From NCBI RefSeq assembly GCF_041435195.1, contig NZ_CP108106.1, forward strand, positions 5,056,501 through 5,120,500: 64,000 nucleotides of DNA, read 5' to 3'. The translations under genes and the position numbers were made by a program. Position 1 is the stretch's first letter. Every line of letters starts with the position of its first letter. The notes under the pieces are model-generated. The model was not told the DNA's origin, made no database searches, and worked only from the letters and a program-made list of their open reading frames with translations. This DNA comes from Streptomyces sp. NBC_00224. GTDB taxonomy: Bacteria; Actinomycetota; Actinomycetes; Streptomycetales; Streptomycetaceae. Positions 62,143 through 64,000 of the stretch are shown piece after piece.

Positions 62143-63687
62143 ATGGACTCCAGGCGCCTGCTCCGTTCCTCCGCCCTCGCCGTCGCGACCGCCGGGCTGC
62201 TCGCCTCCGGATGCTCGTCGGGCAGCTCGTCCACCACCGCGACGGCGTCCACCACATCGGCGGCGGGCGCCCAGACGTCGGCCGCCCTGCGCACGTACTA
62301 CCAGCAGAAGCTGACCTGGCGGGCGTGCGGCGTACCGGGCTTCGAGTGCTCCACCATGAAGGCGCCGCTGGACTACGCCGAGCCGGCCGGCACCTCCGTC
62401 AAGCTGGCGGTCGCCCGCAAGAAGGCCACCGGCCCGGGCAAGCGGATCGGGTCGCTCCTGGTCAACCCGGGCGGCCCGGGCGGCACGGCGGTCGGCTACC
62501 TCCAGCAGTACGCGGGCCTCGGCTACCCCGCCCCGGTCCGGGCGCGGTACGACATGGTGGCCGTCGACCCGCGCGGGGTGGCCCGCAGCGAGCCCGTCGA
62601 ATGCCTGACGAGCCAGGAGATGGACGCGTACACCCAGGTCGACCAGACCCCCGACGACGACGCCGAGAAGGGGGCGCTCGCGACCTCGTTCAAGAACTTC
62701 GCGAAGGGCTGCGAGACGCGCTCCGGGAAGGTGCTGCCGCATGTCTCCACGGTCGAGGCGGCCCGTGACATGGACATCCTGCGGCAGCTGCTCGGCGACG
62801 AGAAGCTGCACTACGTGGGCGCCTCCTACGGCACGTTCCTGGGCGCGACCTACGCCGAGCTGTTCCCGGACCGCACCGGGCGCCTGGTCCTCGACGGCGC
62901 GCTGGACCCGTCCCTGCCGGCCCTGGAGATGAACCGCGACCAGACGGCGGGCTTCGAGACGGCGTTCCAGTCGTTCGCGGCGGACTGCGTACGGAACAAG
63001 GACTGCCCGCTGGGTACGACGTCGGTGGCGGACGCGTCGACGCGGCTCAAGAAGTTCTTCGCCGACCTCGACGCGAAGCCGGTCGAGACCGGCGAGTCCC
63101 GCAAGCTCGGCGAGGCGCTCGCCACGACGGGCGTGATCGCCGCGATGTACGACGAGACGACCTGGCCCGAGCTGCGCACCGGCCTCACGCGCGCGATGCA
63201 CGGCGACGGCGCGGGCCTGCTGACCCTCGCCGACTCGTACTACGAGCGGGACTCGGAGGGGAAGTACGCCAACCTGATGTACGCGAACACGGCCGTGAAC
63301 TGCCTCGACCTGCCCCCCTCCTTCTCCGGCCCCGACGCGGTCGACGCCGCGCTCCCCTCCTTCGAGAAGGCCTCCCCGGTCTTCGGCCAGGGCTTCGCCT
63401 GGGCGGCCCTGAACTGCGCGTACTGGCCGATCAGGGCCACCGGCACCCCGCACCGCATCGAGGCGAAGGGCGCGGCCCCGATCGTCGTGGTCGGCACCAC
63501 CCGCGACCCGGCCACCCCCTACAAGTGGGCGAAGTCCCTGGCCTCCCAGCTGACCTCCGGCAGGCTCCTCACATACGAGGGCGACGGCCACACGGCGTAC
63601 GGCCGGGGCAGCGACTGCATCGACACCGCGATCAACACGTACCTCCTGGAGGGCACGGCCCCGCCCGAGGACAAGAAGTGCACCTGA
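62143..63687 (+). CDS. Secreted alpha/beta-hydrolase lipoprotein, tripeptidyl aminopeptidase type (Slp family)
   Basis: The 514-residue exported peptidase has a lipobox (LLASGC, Cys24) and a Ser/Thr linker. The catalytic triad is Ser228 in GASYGT, Asp455 in TTRDPATPY and His483 in GDGHTAYG, with the oxyanion part LLVNPGGPGG. It is like the SlpD/SlpE mycelium-associated peptidases of S. lividans and tripeptidyl aminopeptidase (Tap), cutting peptides at the cell surface. TACGCT ends 6 nt before the ATG, suggesting a leaderless mRNA. Six or more Cys suggest disulphides. Confidence 0.92.
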   Translation: MDSRRLLRSSALAVATAGLLASGCSSGSSSTTATASTTSAAGAQTSAALRTYYQQKLTWRACGVPGFECSTMKAPLDYAEPAGTSVKLAVARKKATGPGKRIGSLLVNPGGPGGTAVGYLQQYAGLGYPAPVRARYDMVAVDPRGVARSEPVECLTSQEMDAYTQVDQTPDDDAEKGALATSFKNFAKGCETRSGKVLPHVSTVEAARDMDILRQLLGDEKLHYVGASYGTFLGATYAELFPDRTGRLVLDGALDPSLPALEMNRDQTAGFETAFQSFAADCVRNKDCPLGTTSVADASTRLKKFFADLDAKPVETGESRKLGEALATTGVIAAMYDETTWPELRTGLTRAMHGDGAGLLTLADSYYERDSEGKYANLMYANTAVNCLDLPPSFSGPDAVDAALPSFEKASPVFGQGFAWAALNCAYWPIRATGTPHRIEAKGAAPIVVVGTTRDPATPYKWAKSLASQLTSGRLLTYEGDGHTAYGRGSDCIDTAINTYLLEGTAPPEDKKCT

Positions 63688-63783
63688 GCTGCGGAAGTCC
63701 CTCGAACAGGGGTGGTCGGGAGCACCCCTGGAAACTGTGTAGACTTGGCCGCGTTGCTGATCGCACCATGGTGCGGACGGCGT

Positions 63784-63857
63784 GCCGCCTTAGCTCAGTT
63801 GGCCAGAGCAACGCACTCGTAATGCGTAGGTCTCGGGTTCGAATCCCGAAGGCGGCT
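63784..63857 (+). tRNA. thrT: tRNA-Thr (anticodon CGT)
   Basis: The full cloverleaf is seen: acceptor GCCGCCT/AGGCGGC, D arm GCTC-AGTTGGCCA-GAGC, anticodon stem ACGCA/TGCGT with loop CTCGTAA (anticodon CGT, reading ACG), T arm TCGGG-TTCGAAT-CCCGA and discriminator T. CCA is not encoded. A terminator follows at 7 bp. Confidence 0.97.
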
Positions 63858-63863
63858 CTGTAG

Positions 63864-63909
63864 AAGCCCCAGGACTCACTCGCCGTGACCTGGGGCTTTT
63901 GCTTTTTCT
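63864..63909 (+). terminator. Intrinsic terminator after tRNA-Thr
   Basis: AAGCCCCAGG pairs with CCTGGGGCTT, followed by TTTTGCTTTTT. Confidence 0.92.
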
Positions 63910-63943
63910 GGTACCACCCGTCGACCACTGCCCCGGGCCAAGC

Positions 63944-64000
63944 TCAGGAGGCCTGTGCGTGGCGCCAGGCGAGGTACTCCTCGCGGACGTACGCGCGGAA
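63944..64000 (-). CDS. C-terminal end of an unidentified protein (cut by window edge)
   Basis: On the minus strand the sequence from 64000 reads FRAYVREEYLAWRHAQAS and stops with TGA at 63944-63946. The residue mix looks coding, and the tRNA terminator could serve both strands. The rest lies outside the window; no family can be named. Confidence 0.5.
   Translation of the reverse strand, partial: FRAYVREEYLAWRHAQAS

Noticed and set aside
57389..62257. Very long open frame (about 1620 codons) on the minus strand
   Set aside because: It lies opposite tmk and holB, which have clear domains. The frame has Arg/Gly/Val-rich low complexity with no motif, a usual shadow in GC-rich DNA.

Overview
The window is high-GC (about 70% or more by eye) actinomycete chromosome, almost certainly Streptomyces or a close relative. 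The evidence is the product set (BldG, mycothiol synthase MshD, Crp, a topoisomerase I with a Lys/Ala tail, a DUF4244 mini-pilin), PHO-box direct repeats, frequent GTG starts, 1-14 nt overlaps inside operons, and a dispersed intergenic repeat. No plasmid, prophage, IS element or CRISPR array is visible; this looks like core chromosome. Comparisons with S. coelicolor and M. tuberculosis gene order are from memory and were not computed.

Region A (1-17.8 kb) is a phosphate and polyphosphate region. A copper-type CsoR repressor with a good operator opens it, followed by a low-affinity phosphate system (DUF47 protein plus Pit) facing the high-affinity pstSCAB operon. pstS carries a PHO box. Next come a translationally coupled ppk-CHAD-Nudix operon, mycothiol synthase, and a secreted 5'-nucleotidase with three perfect 11-nt PHO repeats. 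A two-component system and a PDZ-less HtrA-type protease close the region. This order matches S. coelicolor SCO4136-SCO4157.

Region B (17.8-18.5 kb) has no gene and is packed with dispersed repeats. It separates two blocks that are far apart in S. coelicolor and may be a rearrangement joint.

Region C (18.5-63.7 kb) follows the order of SCO3573 down to SCO3540, and much of it the M. tuberculosis block Rv3677c-Rv3644c: Nudix, MBL hydrolase, Crp, endonuclease III, CoA-type Nudix, MarP-like protease, (an inserted GH4 glycosidase), epoxide hydrolase, small membrane protein, NhaA, acetyl-CoA synthetase, a SulP-carbonic anhydrase fusion, a deacetylase-like lipoprotein, a CooC-like ATPase, a Fic-like protein with a decayed motif, a probable 6S RNA, and a HAD phosphatase. 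Then come a compact Tad/Flp-type locus (cpaE, cpaF, tadB, tadC, mini-pilin, two TadE-like proteins), a MrfA-like helicase, bldG with its anti-sigma partner, a proton-pumping pyrophosphatase, a lipoprotein, a methyltransferase, a small membrane protein with a candidate PHO box, topA, a membrane-thymidylate kinase-coiled-coil fusion, DNA polymerase III delta', a secreted peptidase, and tRNA-Thr(CGT).

Themes: phosphate control (two clear PHO boxes and a third candidate), many genes whose -10-like hexamer lies 6-8 nt before the start codon (probable leaderless mRNAs), unusual fusions (SulP-CA, MFS-Tmk-coiled coil, NhaA with a Ca-loop-like tail), and two gene-free intervals that look like structured RNA genes.
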